This document shows positions 1 to 9,323 of a stretch of DNA of 64,000 bases, one piece after another; within the stretch, counting starts at the first letter, position 1; every line of letters starts with the position of its first letter. Origin of the DNA: Pseudomonadota bacterium (GTDB lineage: Bacteria > Pseudomonadota > Gammaproteobacteria > Pseudomonadales > Pseudohongiellaceae); contig JAQBSZ010000006.1 of NCBI GenBank assembly GCA_027623555.1, positions 62,001-126,000 on the forward strand. The letters run 5' to 3'. A program made the position numbers and the translations under genes. The notes under the pieces were generated by a model. The model searched no databases. It was given only the letters and a program-made list of their open reading frames with translations, and had not been told where the DNA came from.

Positions 1-1149
1 GTGCAATTGCTCGCGCAGAACGGTGAATTCGCAGATGCCTTGTTAGAAATGCAGCTACTCGTGCAATTGACCGATCTGACGCCAGCCATGATTCTGTTGC
101 AAGCCCAGATCCTGCAAAGCATGGAAGACAGCGCACAGGCGCTACGCGTACTGCGCAATGGGGTCAGGCAATTTGCAGACGACAAATCGCTGCGCCTGAG
201 TTATGCCAGACTGCTTATTCAGAATGAACAATTCGCCGCTGCCCAGCAGCAGTTCGAGATTATAGTTGAACTGGATCCGCTGGATTGGGAAACCCTCTAT
301 TCTATCGCGCTGCTGGACCTGGAGATGGAAAACTTCGACAGTGCGGCGCGGCATTTCACCCGCCTGGTAGATGTGGGCCAGCGAGCCGATGAAAGCCAGT
401 ACTACCTTGGCTATCTCTACGAACAGCAAGAAGACTTCGCGCGCGCCATCGAACACTACCGACAGGTACGAATCGGCACGAATAACTTCCTGGCGGCTCA
501 ACAGCAGGCTACCAGATTCTCCATTCAGATGGGCGAGCTGGAAGAAGCGCATCGCTGGCTCATGGTCCTTTCCCAGGGACAGCCAAGGCTGGAGATTCTG
601 TTCACTTCGATTGAATCCAGCCTGCTGATCCAGTCCGGCCATGCCATAAAGGCAAAGGAATTGCTCGATCTGGCCCTGAACCGCCATCCCAACGAGACCG
701 ACCTGCTGTTTGCCCGCGTGCTTTACCATGACTCCCAGGGAGACCGGGCTGGCTCGGAAGTTGACCTGCGCCAGATCATTCTCATGCAGCCCGAAGACTC
801 GCGCGCACTGAATCATCTGGGCTATATGCTGGCGGATCAGACCACGCGCTATGCTGAGGCTTTGGATCTGATTGAACGGGCAATTGCCATCTCACCGGAT
901 GACCCGGCCATCATCGACAGCCTCGCCTGGGCGCAGTACAAGCTCGGGCAGTACGAGGATGCCTTGAGAAATCTGCGGCGTGCCTTCGCGGCCTTTCCCG
1001 ATCATGAAGTTGCCTCCCATCTCGGTGAGGTGTTATGGATGATGGGGCGTGAAAACGAGGCAATCCAGGTCTGGGACGATGCCCTGCAGGCCCAGCCTGA
1101 TAGCGAACTGATAAGAGAAGTTATCGAGCGATTAAATCCCTCACGATGA
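1..1149 (+). CDS. TPR-repeat protein, 5' partial
   Basis: Tetratricopeptide-repeat protein whose reading frame is already open at base 1, so the N-terminus (probably with a signal peptide) lies outside the window. The visible 382 residues consist of successive helical hairpins with TPR-type spacing, for example the stretches containing ALNHLGYMLAD and ALDLIERAIAISPDDPAIID near residues 265-305. It sits directly upstream of lolB, where gammaproteobacteria often carry a TPR protein of the outer-membrane biogenesis neighbourhood. The role is probably protein-protein interaction in the envelope. The exact partner cannot be read from the sequence. TPR identity is clear; function is inference. Confidence 0.85.
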   Translation: MQLLAQNGEFADALLEMQLLVQLTDLTPAMILLQAQILQSMEDSAQALRVLRNGVRQFADDKSLRLSYARLLIQNEQFAAAQQQFEIIVELDPLDWETLYSIALLDLEMENFDSAARHFTRLVDVGQRADESQYYLGYLYEQQEDFARAIEHYRQVRIGTNNFLAAQQQATRFSIQMGELEEAHRWLMVLSQGQPRLEILFTSIESSLLIQSGHAIKAKELLDLALNRHPNETDLLFARVLYHDSQGDRAGSEVDLRQIILMQPEDSRALNHLGYMLADQTTRYAEALDLIERAIAISPDDPAIIDSLAWAQYKLGQYEDALRNLRRAFAAFPDHEVASHLGEVLWMMGRENEAIQVWDDALQAQPDSELIREVIERLNPSR

Positions 1150-1216
1150 GCCCACTGGTCTTCCGATTTAAAAGTCGTAGTACCGGTCTAAACGTCATAG
1201 CACGAACTTCGATCTT

Positions 1217-1903
1217 ATGCTGACAGCGGTGCTTCCTTTTATAACTGTCTATCCGAACCGCGACTCAAGAGTGCGCCTGATTCGGTTGCTGTCCTTTCCA
1301 GGCTTGCTGAGCTTACTGATTGCCTGTACCAGCATGCCACCACCGGCTGTCGAGAACAGTAGCTGGGTAGTGCATAGAGATCAATTGCAGCAACTGGATT
1401 CCTGGCTGCTGCGGGGCCGGGTTAACGTGCGTTATGACGAAGAATCACACACACCGCGCATCCAGTGGCAACAACAGCAGCAGGACTACAACATCCGCCT
1501 TTGGGGTACCTTCAACGCAGGCAATACCACGATCGACGGAAGCCCCGGTTTTGTCACCATGGAAACCGATGGTAATGTCCTGACTGCCAGCAGCCCGGAA
1601 GATCTGATCCTTGAACAGCTCGGCTACGAACTGCCGGTGTCCTATCTCGAATACTGGATAAAGGGACTACCAGCGCCGGCTTCCAGCGCCGAGCTGTCTT
1701 TCAACGCACTCAACCAGCTCTCCCGGATGTACCAGGACGGCTGGACGATAAGTTATACCGATCTGCGTCAATATGGCGCGATCACCCTACCCAGACGAGT
1801 CGAGGTCACCCGGCCGCGCAATGACATCCGCCTGCGTTTCGTCGGCCTGGTCTGGACCATCGATGAGGATGCCAACGGCACTCCTAATGAAGCCCGCAAC
1901 TGA
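1217..1903 (+). CDS. lolB: Outer-membrane lipoprotein receptor LolB
   Basis: LolB accepts lipoproteins from the periplasmic chaperone LolA and inserts them in the outer membrane. The protein has an N-terminal hydrophobic segment ending in a lipobox (LLIAC, lipidated Cys about residue 37). A LolB-like beta-barrel follows, with the typical WLLRGRVNVRY start and a LEYWIKGLPAP motif. The signal peptide is more natural from the GTG at 1271 than from 1217. Neither start has a good Shine-Dalgarno site, so the first 18 residues are doubtful. The stop overlaps the ispE start (TGATG), and lolB-ispE-tRNA-prs is the usual gammaproteobacterial order, which supports the call. Confidence 0.93.
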   Translation: MLTAVLPFITVYPNRDSRVRLIRLLSFPGLLSLLIACTSMPPPAVENSSWVVHRDQLQQLDSWLLRGRVNVRYDEESHTPRIQWQQQQQDYNIRLWGTFNAGNTTIDGSPGFVTMETDGNVLTASSPEDLILEQLGYELPVSYLEYWIKGLPAPASSAELSFNALNQLSRMYQDGWTISYTDLRQYGAITLPRRVEVTRPRNDIRLRFVGLVWTIDEDANGTPNEARN

Positions 1904-2760
1904 TGTCGGCGACTACCCTCACCCTGCAGGCTCCGGCCAAACTGAACCTGTTTCTGCACGTAACCGGACGTCGGGAAGACGGTTACCACGAACTGCAGAC
2001 CCTGTTTCAGTTACTGGATTTTGGTGACACCCTGGAATTTACGTCGGTTGAGGACGGAACCTTGTCACTGCAGTTAGCTCCCGATCCTCTCTCACAGTCG
2101 GTCCCGACCCAGGACAATCTGATTATCAGGGCAGCAAAAGCACTGCTCCTGCTCGCCGCTGGCCAGGAGTTGGGAGCCTGCATTACACTGACTAAACGCA
2201 TCCCGCTGGGAGCTGGACTCGGGGGCGGTAGCAGCGATGCGGCCGCCACACTAATAGGTTTGAATACGCTGTGGCGACTGGGATTGACGGCCCAGGAACT
2301 CTGTAAAATCGGCGTGCAACTGGGGGCGGATTTACCCGTCTTCATCCGGGGGAAATCCGCCTGGGGAGAAGGAATCGGGGAACGACTCCAGGCGCTGGAA
2401 CTGGAGCCTGCCTGGTATCTGGTGGCCACCCCGGATTGCCTGGTTTCAACGGCCGAGATTTTTTCTCAGGAAAATTTGACACGGAACTCCCCAACCATCA
2501 AAATTGCCGACTTTCTGGCAGGCAGGGCCAGGAACGACTGCGAGCCGATCACCCGCAAGTTGTATCCAGAGGTGGACGAAACGCTCACTGTTTTGAGCCA
2601 ATTCGGCAACGCCAGAATGACTGGCACCGGTTCCAGCATCTTTCTAAGTTTCCGCGATGAGGCCTCTGCCGCAGATGTCAGAGCGAAATTACCGCCCGAG
2701 ATGCGAATATTTGTAGCCCGGGGCATTAATTCGCAGGTTCATAGTTTTTCTCATAGCTGA
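1903..2760 (+). CDS. ispE: 4-diphosphocytidyl-2-C-methyl-D-erythritol kinase
   Basis: GHMP-family kinase of the MEP (non-mevalonate) isoprenoid pathway. It phosphorylates the 2-hydroxyl of CDP-methylerythritol with ATP in the cytosol. The N-terminal APAKLNLFLHV segment and the glycine-rich ATP loop PLGAGLGGGSSDAAA (about residue 100) are the family hallmarks. Near the C-terminus is the MTGTGSSIFLSF motif of GHMP motif 3. The length of 285 residues is normal. Translation is coupled to lolB through a TGATG overlap, and a tRNA-Gln and prs follow, as in Pseudomonas and relatives. Confidence 0.97.
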   Translation: MSATTLTLQAPAKLNLFLHVTGRREDGYHELQTLFQLLDFGDTLEFTSVEDGTLSLQLAPDPLSQSVPTQDNLIIRAAKALLLLAAGQELGACITLTKRIPLGAGLGGGSSDAAATLIGLNTLWRLGLTAQELCKIGVQLGADLPVFIRGKSAWGEGIGERLQALELEPAWYLVATPDCLVSTAEIFSQENLTRNSPTIKIADFLAGRARNDCEPITRKLYPEVDETLTVLSQFGNARMTGTGSSIFLSFRDEASAADVRAKLPPEMRIFVARGINSQVHSFSHS

Positions 2761-2826
2761 TATACGCTATGCAAATAGCGGCTGGACGCTATAAATAGAA
2801 ACACCACAAGTGAATACAAGATTTTT

Positions 2827-2901
2827 TGGGGTGTAGCCAAGTGGTAAGGCACAAGGTTTTGATCCTTGCATGCGTTGGTTCGAATCCAGCCACCCCAGCC
2901 A
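2827..2901 (+). tRNA. tRNA-Gln (TTG anticodon)
   Basis: A 75-base cloverleaf with acceptor arm TGGGGTG pairing with CACCCCA, anticodon loop TTTTGAT giving TTG, T-loop GGTTCGAATCC and an encoded CCA end. Its location between ispE and prs is the conserved gammaproteobacterial position. Confidence 0.97.
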
Positions 2902-3035
2902 AATTACAGACCGACGATAAGTAAGAAGTAAAGAAGACGTGACGTTTTACTGCCATTGTTTAAACTGGAAAATAATCCAATTGCAAAGCAGTGAATGCTC
3001 TGAATCCAGTTACACCTGGCCAATAGGAAGCAAGC

Positions 3036-3986
3036 GTGGCTAACAACTTAATGGTCTTTACTGGCAATGCAAATCCCGCGTTAGCGGACGCCATTGCCAA
3101 AAATATTGGCGTTCCCCTGGGTTACGCCAGTATAAGCAAGTTCAGCGACGGCGAGATTTCAGTGGAGCTGAATGAAAATGTTCGCGGAAAGGATGTTTTC
3201 GTTATTCAGCCGACCTGTGCGCCTACGAATGACAGCATCATGGAGTTGCTGTTGATGGCAGACGCTCTGCACCGGGCATCTGCCAATCGCATCACCGCGG
3301 TGATTCCTTATTTCGGTTATGCCCGGCAGGACCGCAGAGTCAGGTCGGCACGGGTTGCGATCAGCGCCAAGGTTGTAGCCGACATGATCAGTGCCGTCGG
3401 CGTGAACCGGGTGCTTACAGTGGACCTGCATGCCGAACAGATTCAGGGTTTTTTCAGTATCCCGGTGGACAACGTGTATGGCTCGCCAGTGCTGACTGAT
3501 GATATCGAGCGTCAGAATTACAAGGATTTACTGGTGGTATCACCCGATGTCGGTGGTGTGGTGCGTGCCAGAGCGGTCGCGAAGCAATTGAACACGGATC
3601 TGGCGATCATCGATAAACGGCGCCCGACCGCCAATGAAGCCCAGGTCATGCATATCATCGGTGACGTGGCAGGTCGAAGCTGCCTGATCGTGGATGACAT
3701 GGTGGACACCGCAGGCACCTTGTGCAAGGCAGCCGATGCGCTGAAAGAGGCCGGCGCGAAAAAGGTCATAGCTTACTGTACCCATCCGGTACTGTCCGGC
3801 CCGGCCATAAAGAATATTGAGGGATCGAGTCTGGATGCCCTGGTAGTGACCGACACGATCCCATTGAGTGATGAGGCGAAAAAATGCCGCCGCATCAGAC
3901 AGCTATCGATGGCCAAGTTACTGGCCGAATCGATTCGGCGTGTCAGCAACGAAGAATCCATTAGCGCGATGTTTGATAATACCTGA
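3036..3986 (+). CDS. prs: Ribose-phosphate pyrophosphokinase
   Basis: Makes PRPP from ribose 5-phosphate and ATP, feeding purine, pyrimidine, histidine, tryptophan and NAD synthesis. The start is a GTG (MANNLMVF). Diagnostic segments are [16 protein letters not shown] near residue 35, the RQDRR ATP-site loop near residue 100, the catalytic [11 protein letters not shown] segment near 130 and the PRPP-binding loop [12 protein letters not shown] near 220. The length of 316 residues is typical. Its position after tRNA-Gln and before rplY and pth matches relatives. Confidence 0.98.
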   Translation: MANNLMVFTGNANPALADAIAKNIGVPLGYASISKFSDGEISVELNENVRGKDVFVIQPTCAPTNDSIMELLLMADALHRASANRITAVIPYFGYARQDRRVRSARVAISAKVVADMISAVGVNRVLTVDLHAEQIQGFFSIPVDNVYGSPVLTDDIERQNYKDLLVVSPDVGGVVRARAVAKQLNTDLAIIDKRRPTANEAQVMHIIGDVAGRSCLIVDDMVDTAGTLCKAADALKEAGAKKVIAYCTHPVLSGPAIKNIEGSSLDALVVTDTIPLSDEAKKCRRIRQLSMAKLLAESIRRVSNEESISAMFDNT

Positions 3987-4146
3987 AGGTATCTATATCA
4001 CGCGGATAAACCAGGACAGCGGTTTCAAAAGAATCGCTGTTCTTTATTTTAAAACCCTGCCATTAGCCGGTCGCAAGCTATTGGCAGTCAAGAACGACTA
4101 CACTCGATAACTGAGTCACCAGTCGCTCTGACACCAGGAAAAAATT

Positions 4147-4857
4147 ATGTCGCAAGAATTTGAGTTGCAAGCAACAGTTCGGACTGACTCGGGGAAAGGT
4201 GCGAGCCGCCGCCTGCGTCGTCTGAACAATGAAATACCTGCCGTGTTATACGGCGGGCACAAAGATCCTGTCTCATTGACTATCCTGCACAAGGATATTG
4301 CCAAAGCGATTGAGAACGAGGCGTTCTTCTCTCACGTCATCACGTTGAAGATTGGCAATAAATCGGAACAGGCCGTAATTAAAGACCTGCAACGGCACCC
4401 TGCCAAGACGATTGTCATGCACGCTGATTTCCTGAGAGTCAGTGCCAATGAACCTATCACCGTTAACGTACCAATTCACTTCCTCAATGAGGAGAAGTGT
4501 GTGGGCGTCAGAATTGGTCATGGCACCATTCTTCGGACTCTCAATGAGATCGAAATTAAGTGTCTGCCCAGACACTTGCCGGAATACATCGAAGTCGATC
4601 TGTTGGAGCTGGATGTCGGCGATTCCATCCACCTGTCGGAAATCACCATGCCAGAAGGCGTAACCTGTCTGGCCCTGGAACATGGTGACGAGAATGACGA
4701 TCTGTCGGTTGTTATCTTGCAGGCTCCACGTGTTGACAGCGACGAAGATCAACTTGAAGACGAAGCTGCTGCTGCCGCTTCTGCTGCCTCTGAAGAAGCA
4801 GCCGGTGACAAGAAAGCACCAGCTGACGATGATTCCGATGGAGACCGCGAAGACTAG
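4147..4857 (+). CDS. rplY: 50S ribosomal protein L25/CTC family
   Basis: 5S-rRNA-binding large-subunit protein, long (CTC/TL5) form. The N-terminal L25 domain includes the RKDxGKGASRRLRR-type start (TDSGKGASRRLRRLN) and PAVLYGG. A TL5 beta domain follows (about residues 95-190). The last 40 residues are an Ala/Glu/Asp-rich tail, which is common and variable in gammaproteobacterial forms. It lies 21 bp upstream of pth, as is usual, and probably shares its transcript. Confidence 0.97.
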   Translation: MSQEFELQATVRTDSGKGASRRLRRLNNEIPAVLYGGHKDPVSLTILHKDIAKAIENEAFFSHVITLKIGNKSEQAVIKDLQRHPAKTIVMHADFLRVSANEPITVNVPIHFLNEEKCVGVRIGHGTILRTLNEIEIKCLPRHLPEYIEVDLLELDVGDSIHLSEITMPEGVTCLALEHGDENDDLSVVILQAPRVDSDEDQLEDEAAAAASAASEEAAGDKKAPADDDSDGDRED

Positions 4858-4878
4858 GCCAATCGCCAGGTAACGCCT

Positions 4879-5463
4879 ATGTCAGGCAATCCCCTGAAAC
4901 TGATTGTAGGCCTGGGAAATCCAGGTCCACAGCACGATTCCAATCGCCATAATGCTGGCGTCATATTCCTGCATCACCTGTGCAAGAGTTATGGCGGCCA
5001 GTTACGTGGTGAAAGCAAGTTCTACGGTGAATTCGGAAACATCACCATCGATGGCCATGAAGTGAAGCTGTTGTTCCCTACCACGTTCATGAATAACAGT
5101 GGCAAGTCTGTCGCCGCCGTGTGCAATTTTTACAAGATCGACCCGGCTGCAATGTTGGTCGCCTACGACGAGATTGATTTCGATGTCGGAATTGCGCGCT
5201 TCAAGGAAGGAGGCGGTCACGGAGGTCATAATGGCATTCGCGACATAATAAACGCCCTGGGAGGTTATCGTGACTTCTATCGATTGCGAATCGGAGTCGG
5301 TCATCCCGGCCATAAATCCATGGTGTCCAATCACGTACTGAGTGATCCGTCGCGCTCCGAAGCAGAAGCGATCATGGCCAACATCGAAGATGCAATTCGG
5401 GTCATACCCAAGGCAGTCGATGGCGATTGGGAAGCCGCCATGTTGTCACTACACAGCGAATAA
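4879..5463 (+). CDS. pth: Peptidyl-tRNA hydrolase
   Basis: Cleaves the ester bond of peptidyl-tRNAs that drop off ribosomes, recycling tRNA. The family signature VGLGNPGPQHDSNRHNAG contains the catalytic His of the RHNAG motif. FMNNSGKSV and the GGHGGHNGI loop bind the substrate. The length of 194 residues is standard. It is followed 13 bp later by ychF; the pth-ychF pair is conserved through Gammaproteobacteria. Confidence 0.98.
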   Translation: MSGNPLKLIVGLGNPGPQHDSNRHNAGVIFLHHLCKSYGGQLRGESKFYGEFGNITIDGHEVKLLFPTTFMNNSGKSVAAVCNFYKIDPAAMLVAYDEIDFDVGIARFKEGGGHGGHNGIRDIINALGGYRDFYRLRIGVGHPGHKSMVSNHVLSDPSRSEAEAIMANIEDAIRVIPKAVDGDWEAAMLSLHSE

Positions 5464-5476
5464 GGAATGAGTCTGC

Positions 5477-6568
5477 ATGCCTGTTAAATGTGGAATCGTT
5501 GGCCTGCCCAACGTGGGTAAATCGACATTGTTCAACGCCCTGACCGAAGCCGGTATCGCCGCCGAGAACTTTCCATTCTGCACGATCGAACCCAACTCGG
5601 GAATCGTCGCCATACCCGACGAACGCCTGGATAAGCTGGCGGAAATCGTCAAGCCGCAGAAAGTCATTCCAACCACCGTAGAATTCACCGACATCGCCGG
5701 GCTGGTGGCAGGCGCGTCCAAGGGCGAGGGTCTGGGTAACCAGTTCCTGGCCACTATCCGCGAATGCGATGCCATTGCTCATGTCGTGCGCTGCTTCGAA
5801 GACAGCAATGTCATTCACGTGTCAAACAAGATCGATCCAAACTCCGATATTGAAACGATCAATACCGAGTTAGCCCTGGCCGACCTCGAGACTCTCGAGA
5901 AAGGCCTGGACAGGGTGAGCCGTGTCGCCAAGAGCGGCGACAAAGATGCGCAGCGCCAGGCGCTGTTGCTGGAAAAAGTAAAGGCTCACCTTGACCAGGC
6001 AAAACCGGTGCGCACGCTGAATCTGTACAAGGAAGAACAGGCCGATCTGTATTCTCTGCACCTCTTGACGATGAAGCCAGTGATGTATATCGCCAATGTC
6101 GACGAAAGCGGATTCGAGAATAACCCATACCTCAACACTGTAATCAGTATTGCCGAAACAGAAGGCGCGGAAGTCGTCGCCATCTGCAACAAGCTCGAGT
6201 CCGAGATCGCCGAACTCGAAGACAATGAGAAGCTGGAATTCCTGCAAGAGCTCGGCATGGTCGAACCCGGTCTCGACCGCGTCATTCGCGCCGGTTATAA
6301 GCTACTTGGCCTGCAAACCTATTTCACGGCGGGCGAGAAAGAGGTGCGCGCCTGGACAGTCAAACAGGGCGCCACCGCACCCGCGGCCGCCGGCGTAATC
6401 CACACAGATTTCGAGAAAGGTTTCATTCGCGCGGAGATCGTCTCCTACGCTGATTTCGTCGTGAACAATGGCGAACACGGCGCCAAGGAAGCCGGTAAGT
6501 GGCGGTTGGAAGGCAAGGAGTACATCGTGCAGGATGGCGATGTCATACACTTTCGCTTTAACGTGTAA
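5477..6568 (+). CDS. ychF: Redox-regulated ATPase YchF (Obg-related P-loop NTPase)
   Basis: Ribosome-associated P-loop protein of the Obg family that prefers ATP over GTP. The P-loop [15 protein letters not shown] is at residues 8-22, the switch region reads FTDIAGLV, and the atypical G4 motif (CNKLE) fits YchF. A coiled-coil insertion and a C-terminal TGS domain with [12 protein letters not shown] follow. The length of 363 residues is exact for the family. It is the last gene of the rplY-pth-ychF run. Confidence 0.98.
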   Translation: MPVKCGIVGLPNVGKSTLFNALTEAGIAAENFPFCTIEPNSGIVAIPDERLDKLAEIVKPQKVIPTTVEFTDIAGLVAGASKGEGLGNQFLATIRECDAIAHVVRCFEDSNVIHVSNKIDPNSDIETINTELALADLETLEKGLDRVSRVAKSGDKDAQRQALLLEKVKAHLDQAKPVRTLNLYKEEQADLYSLHLLTMKPVMYIANVDESGFENNPYLNTVISIAETEGAEVVAICNKLESEIAELEDNEKLEFLQELGMVEPGLDRVIRAGYKLLGLQTYFTAGEKEVRAWTVKQGATAPAAAGVIHTDFEKGFIRAEIVSYADFVVNNGEHGAKEAGKWRLEGKEYIVQDGDVIHFRFNV

Positions 6569-6679
6569 CTTGAACTTCTTGCTCGCCCACCCTTACTTAA
6601 GAAAGATTAGCGAACAGAAGCAGGCGTTGTTAACCTGCAATCCTATTAATCCCAATTCCCAATGAGCACATGGCGATAA

Positions 6680-7642
6680 ATGGAATTTAAAGACTATTAC
6701 GACATCCTTGGTGTCGATACCAACGCCGATAAGTCTGCCATCAAGAAAGCCTATCGCAGGCTTGCTCGCAAATTTCACCCGGATGTTAGCACTGAGAAAG
6801 ACGCCGAAAATAATTTCAAGGAAGTCTCCGAGGCTTACGAGGTGCTGGGCAATGATGAACGGCGCACCGAATATGACGAGCTGAGAAAATACGGTCGCAA
6901 GGGGGAGTCATTCACGCCACCTCCTGGCTGGAAAGGTCACACTCAGGGCGATTTCGATACTCGCAATGGCGATTTCTCAGATTTCTTCGCCAACCTGTTC
7001 GGTGGAGGTTTTGCTGAACGCTCGCGCAGCAGCCGGGGCTTCGACAGCAGCGAGGATTTCTACTCCTCCCGAGGACAGGACATAGAAATTGACCTGCCGG
7101 TTTTCCTCGAAGAAACTATGCGGGATGATAGAAAGACCATCGAGTACAGGCTGCCGAAGTATGAAGCACAAGGACCGGCAAAAGAAATCCGCAAAACCCT
7201 GAAAGTCAAAATCCCCAAGGGCGTGCAGGATGGCGAGCGAATCCGGCTCAAGGGTCAGGGCGGCCCCGGTTTTGGCCAGGGCGCGGACGGTGACCTTTAC
7301 CTTCGTATCAAGCTGGTTCCTCACCCACTTTTCGACGCAGTGGGCCACGACCTGCACCTTACCCTGCCAATTGCGCCCTGGGAAGCCGCCCTTGGGATAA
7401 GTGTCGTGGTGCCAACCCTGGACTCGAAAATCAACCTGACCATACCCCCGCAGAGCCAGACCGGCCAACGCTTGCGCGTTAAGAACAACGGTCTCTACTC
7501 GCGCACTGGCAAGGGCGATCTGTACGTTATTCTCAAGGTGGTAATGCCGGAGAAAATGGATGGACAAACAAAACAACTCTGGCAACAACTCCAGCAGCAG
7601 GTCAAATTTGACCCTCGTCATGATTTAGGGAGCCAGACATGA
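6680..7642 (+). CDS. cbpA: Curved-DNA-binding DnaJ-family co-chaperone CbpA
   Basis: DnaJ homologue that stimulates DnaK and, in E. coli, binds curved DNA in stationary phase. The J domain occupies residues 1-70 with the HPD tripeptide (KFHPDVS). A Gly/Phe-rich linker (about 80-130) and two DnaJ C-terminal beta domains without the zinc-finger cysteines follow, which separates CbpA from DnaJ. The length is 320 residues. The stop overlaps the start of the cbpM-like gene, and CbpM is the specific inhibitor of CbpA. Confidence 0.95.
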   Translation: MEFKDYYDILGVDTNADKSAIKKAYRRLARKFHPDVSTEKDAENNFKEVSEAYEVLGNDERRTEYDELRKYGRKGESFTPPPGWKGHTQGDFDTRNGDFSDFFANLFGGGFAERSRSSRGFDSSEDFYSSRGQDIEIDLPVFLEETMRDDRKTIEYRLPKYEAQGPAKEIRKTLKVKIPKGVQDGERIRLKGQGGPGFGQGADGDLYLRIKLVPHPLFDAVGHDLHLTLPIAPWEAALGISVVVPTLDSKINLTIPPQSQTGQRLRVKNNGLYSRTGKGDLYVILKVVMPEKMDGQTKQLWQQLQQQVKFDPRHDLGSQT

Positions 7643-7941
7643 GCAATCAACGCATCCTGATTCCTCTGCGGGAACTCTGTGAAGAGTTGGAATTGTCGCG
7701 TGAAGCCTGCGTCGAGTTGGTGGAACAGGGCATTATCAATCCCCCAGGCGACGAACCGGAACGCTGGACCTTCGATATCACCATGGTGAGCGTGGTCCGT
7801 CGTGCCGTGCGCTTGCGGCAAGACCTGGACCTGGATTGGTCCACAGTGGCCCTGGTGGTTAGCCTTTTGGAAGAACGGGATCAGCTACGCACAGAGATCC
7901 AGGTCCTGCAGCAACGCCTGGATCGCTTTCTGGAACCGTGA
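7639..7941 (+). CDS. cbpM: Chaperone modulator CbpM
   Basis: Small MerR-like helical protein that in E. coli binds the CbpA J domain and blocks its co-chaperone activity. It has 100 residues with the typical order: an N-terminal winged-helix-like part (LRELCEELELS), the FDITMVSVVRRAVRLRQDL helix and a C-terminal coiled coil (LLEERDQLRTEIQVLQQRL). The ATGA overlap with cbpA shows translational coupling. This is the last chromosomal gene before the integrative element. Confidence 0.93.
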   Translation: MSNQRILIPLRELCEELELSREACVELVEQGIINPPGDEPERWTFDITMVSVVRRAVRLRQDLDLDWSTVALVVSLLEERDQLRTEIQVLQQRLDRFLEP

Positions 7942-8163
7942 ATCTTGACAAATACCACCAGAATCGCCAAAATTCGCGGCCTTTCGGCAATCACCAGAAT
8001 CCCGCGAAGAAAGATGAAACTACTGAATTGAGGGATTCAAATGTGCTGTAGATTGGGATTCTTCCTTCAATTTTACAAGCAGGCGTGGATGGATTACGTT
8101 ACTGCTGAAATCGAAGAGAAAATTCGCAGATACAGAAAATTTGGAAGCCGGGTCAAGAACAAT

Positions 8164-8240
8164 GGCAATGTAGCTCAGCTGGTTAGAGCACAGCATTCAT
8201 AATGCTGGGGTCGGTGGTTCAAGTCCACCCATTGCTACCA
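8164..8240 (+). tRNA. tRNA-Met (CAT anticodon), elongator type; integration target
   Basis: A 77-base cloverleaf with D-arm TAGCTCAGCTGGTTAGAGCA, anticodon loop TTCATAA, T-arm GGTTCAAGTCC and an encoded CCA. The GAGCACA...TGGGGTC context fits elongator tRNA-Met better than tRNA-Ile2, which also carries CAT. The first acceptor pair is G1-U72 instead of G-C. The integrase stop codon begins 7 bases after the CCA. This is the typical picture of an element inserted at the tRNA 3' end, which may also have rewritten that end. Confidence 0.95.
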
Positions 8241-8246
8241 TATAAA

Positions 8247-9323
8247 TCAAAGGCTTACGTGGTTTTCAGGTGTGTAGGCCTTTTTTATTGTGCCCGATTT
8301 TGTACCCTCAACAAGGCACAATGGTACACGTTCACTCGGCCCAGACAAACTGTCGGCATAAGCCATTAAGTGACTTGCCGACAAGTGCGCATACTTTCGC
8401 ACCATGGAAGCATCTGACCAACCACCTAACTCCTGCAAAACATGTAATGGAGTTCCTTGCTGAATATGCCAACTGGCCCAAGTGTGCCTTAAATCGTGCC
8501 ATCGAAAATTCTCAATGCCGACACGCTTTAATGCTTTACGCCAAGCATGGTTATTTGCCCTTGCCACTGGCTTACCTTGATAGGTAAAAACATAAGTGGG
8601 ACAAACACCCTCTTGACGCCTTAGTACCGCTAACGCAGTCTCATTCAAAGGAACTGCAATAGCCTTTTTCCCTTTCGCTTCATCAGCATGTATCCAAGCA
8701 CAGCTTCGAGCCATATCCACTTCAGACCATTTCAACTGAGTGACATTGTTCTGTCGTAACCCCGTTGCAAGACTAAAGCGCATCATCTCAGCTAAATGAA
8801 TCGGTAAGCTCGCCAACAACCTATCAGCCTCCTCCCTCTTCAACCAGCGTACTCGACGTTTCTCTACTGGTAGAAAACGAATATAAGGCACTCTTTCTAA
8901 CCAGCCCCATTCCCTTTCTGCACACCGCAATACGGCGCGCACCAGTGCTAAATGCCGGTTCACTGTGCCTGCTGTTACCCCTGTTGCTAACTTAGCTTGT
9001 GTAACAGCCGCAATGCGTTCTCGGTCTACCTCTTTGAGCAAACAATTGCCCAAATGCGGATGTAACCATCTGAATAAAAATACGTCTTTATCCAAAGAGC
9101 GCTTGCAGCCTTTCTTCTCAGACATCCAACGCACCACTGCTTCTTGCCACGTACTGGACGGTTTACACCCAAGATGCACAACCCGCCAAGCTTCTGACTT
9201 TAATTGGTCGTGAAATTCTTGAGCAGATCGTCTTTCGGACGTTTTAGCAGATCGGCGTATGTGCTGTCCGTTGGGGGTCGTAAATTTGACCCACCAGATG
9301 TTGCCGCGTTTATAAAGTGACAT
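8247..9323 (-). CDS. Tyrosine recombinase/integrase (tRNA-targeting)
   Basis: Site-specific recombinase that would integrate and excise the element at the adjacent tRNA-Met. The N-terminal MSLYKRGNIWWVKF start is followed by an Arm/SAM-like domain (about 60-150) and a catalytic domain (about 160-330). The catalytic residues are visible: Arg in FSLATGLRQNNVT, His-x-x-Arg in FRWHDLRHTWASWH, His/Trp in LGGWSD and the nucleophile Tyr in SMVRKYAHLS. The length of 358 residues is normal. Its C-terminus points at the tRNA, as in many phage-like and island integrases. The 5' end overlaps the HTH gene upstream by 124 bp in another frame. Confidence 0.95.
   Translation of the reverse strand: MSLYKRGNIWWVKFTTPNGQHIRRSAKTSERRSAQEFHDQLKSEAWRVVHLGCKPSSTWQEAVVRWMSEKKGCKRSLDKDVFLFRWLHPHLGNCLLKEVDRERIAAVTQAKLATGVTAGTVNRHLALVRAVLRCAEREWGWLERVPYIRFLPVEKRRVRWLKREEADRLLASLPIHLAEMMRFSLATGLRQNNVTQLKWSEVDMARSCAWIHADEAKGKKAIAVPLNETALAVLRRQEGVCPTYVFTYQGKPVARANNHAWRKALKRVGIENFRWHDLRHTWASWHIQQGTPLHVLQELGGWSDASMVRKYAHLSASHLMAYADSLSGPSERVPLCLVEGTKSGTIKKAYTPENHVSL
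8249..8286 (+). terminator. Rho-independent terminator after tRNA-Met
   Basis: A ten-pair stem, AAAGGCTTAC with GTAGGCCTTT (one G-T pair, arms 8249-8258 and 8274-8283), runs into six T on the + strand. It terminates the tRNA transcript and lies inside the last codons of the convergent integrase gene. Confidence 0.75.

Noticed and set aside
142..816. 224-residue minus-strand ORF
   Set aside because: Antisense to the TPR gene, with no family features. The TPR repeats on the + strand explain the region.
6977..7621. 214-residue minus-strand ORF
   Set aside because: Antisense to cbpA, whose J domain and C-terminal domains are unmistakable.
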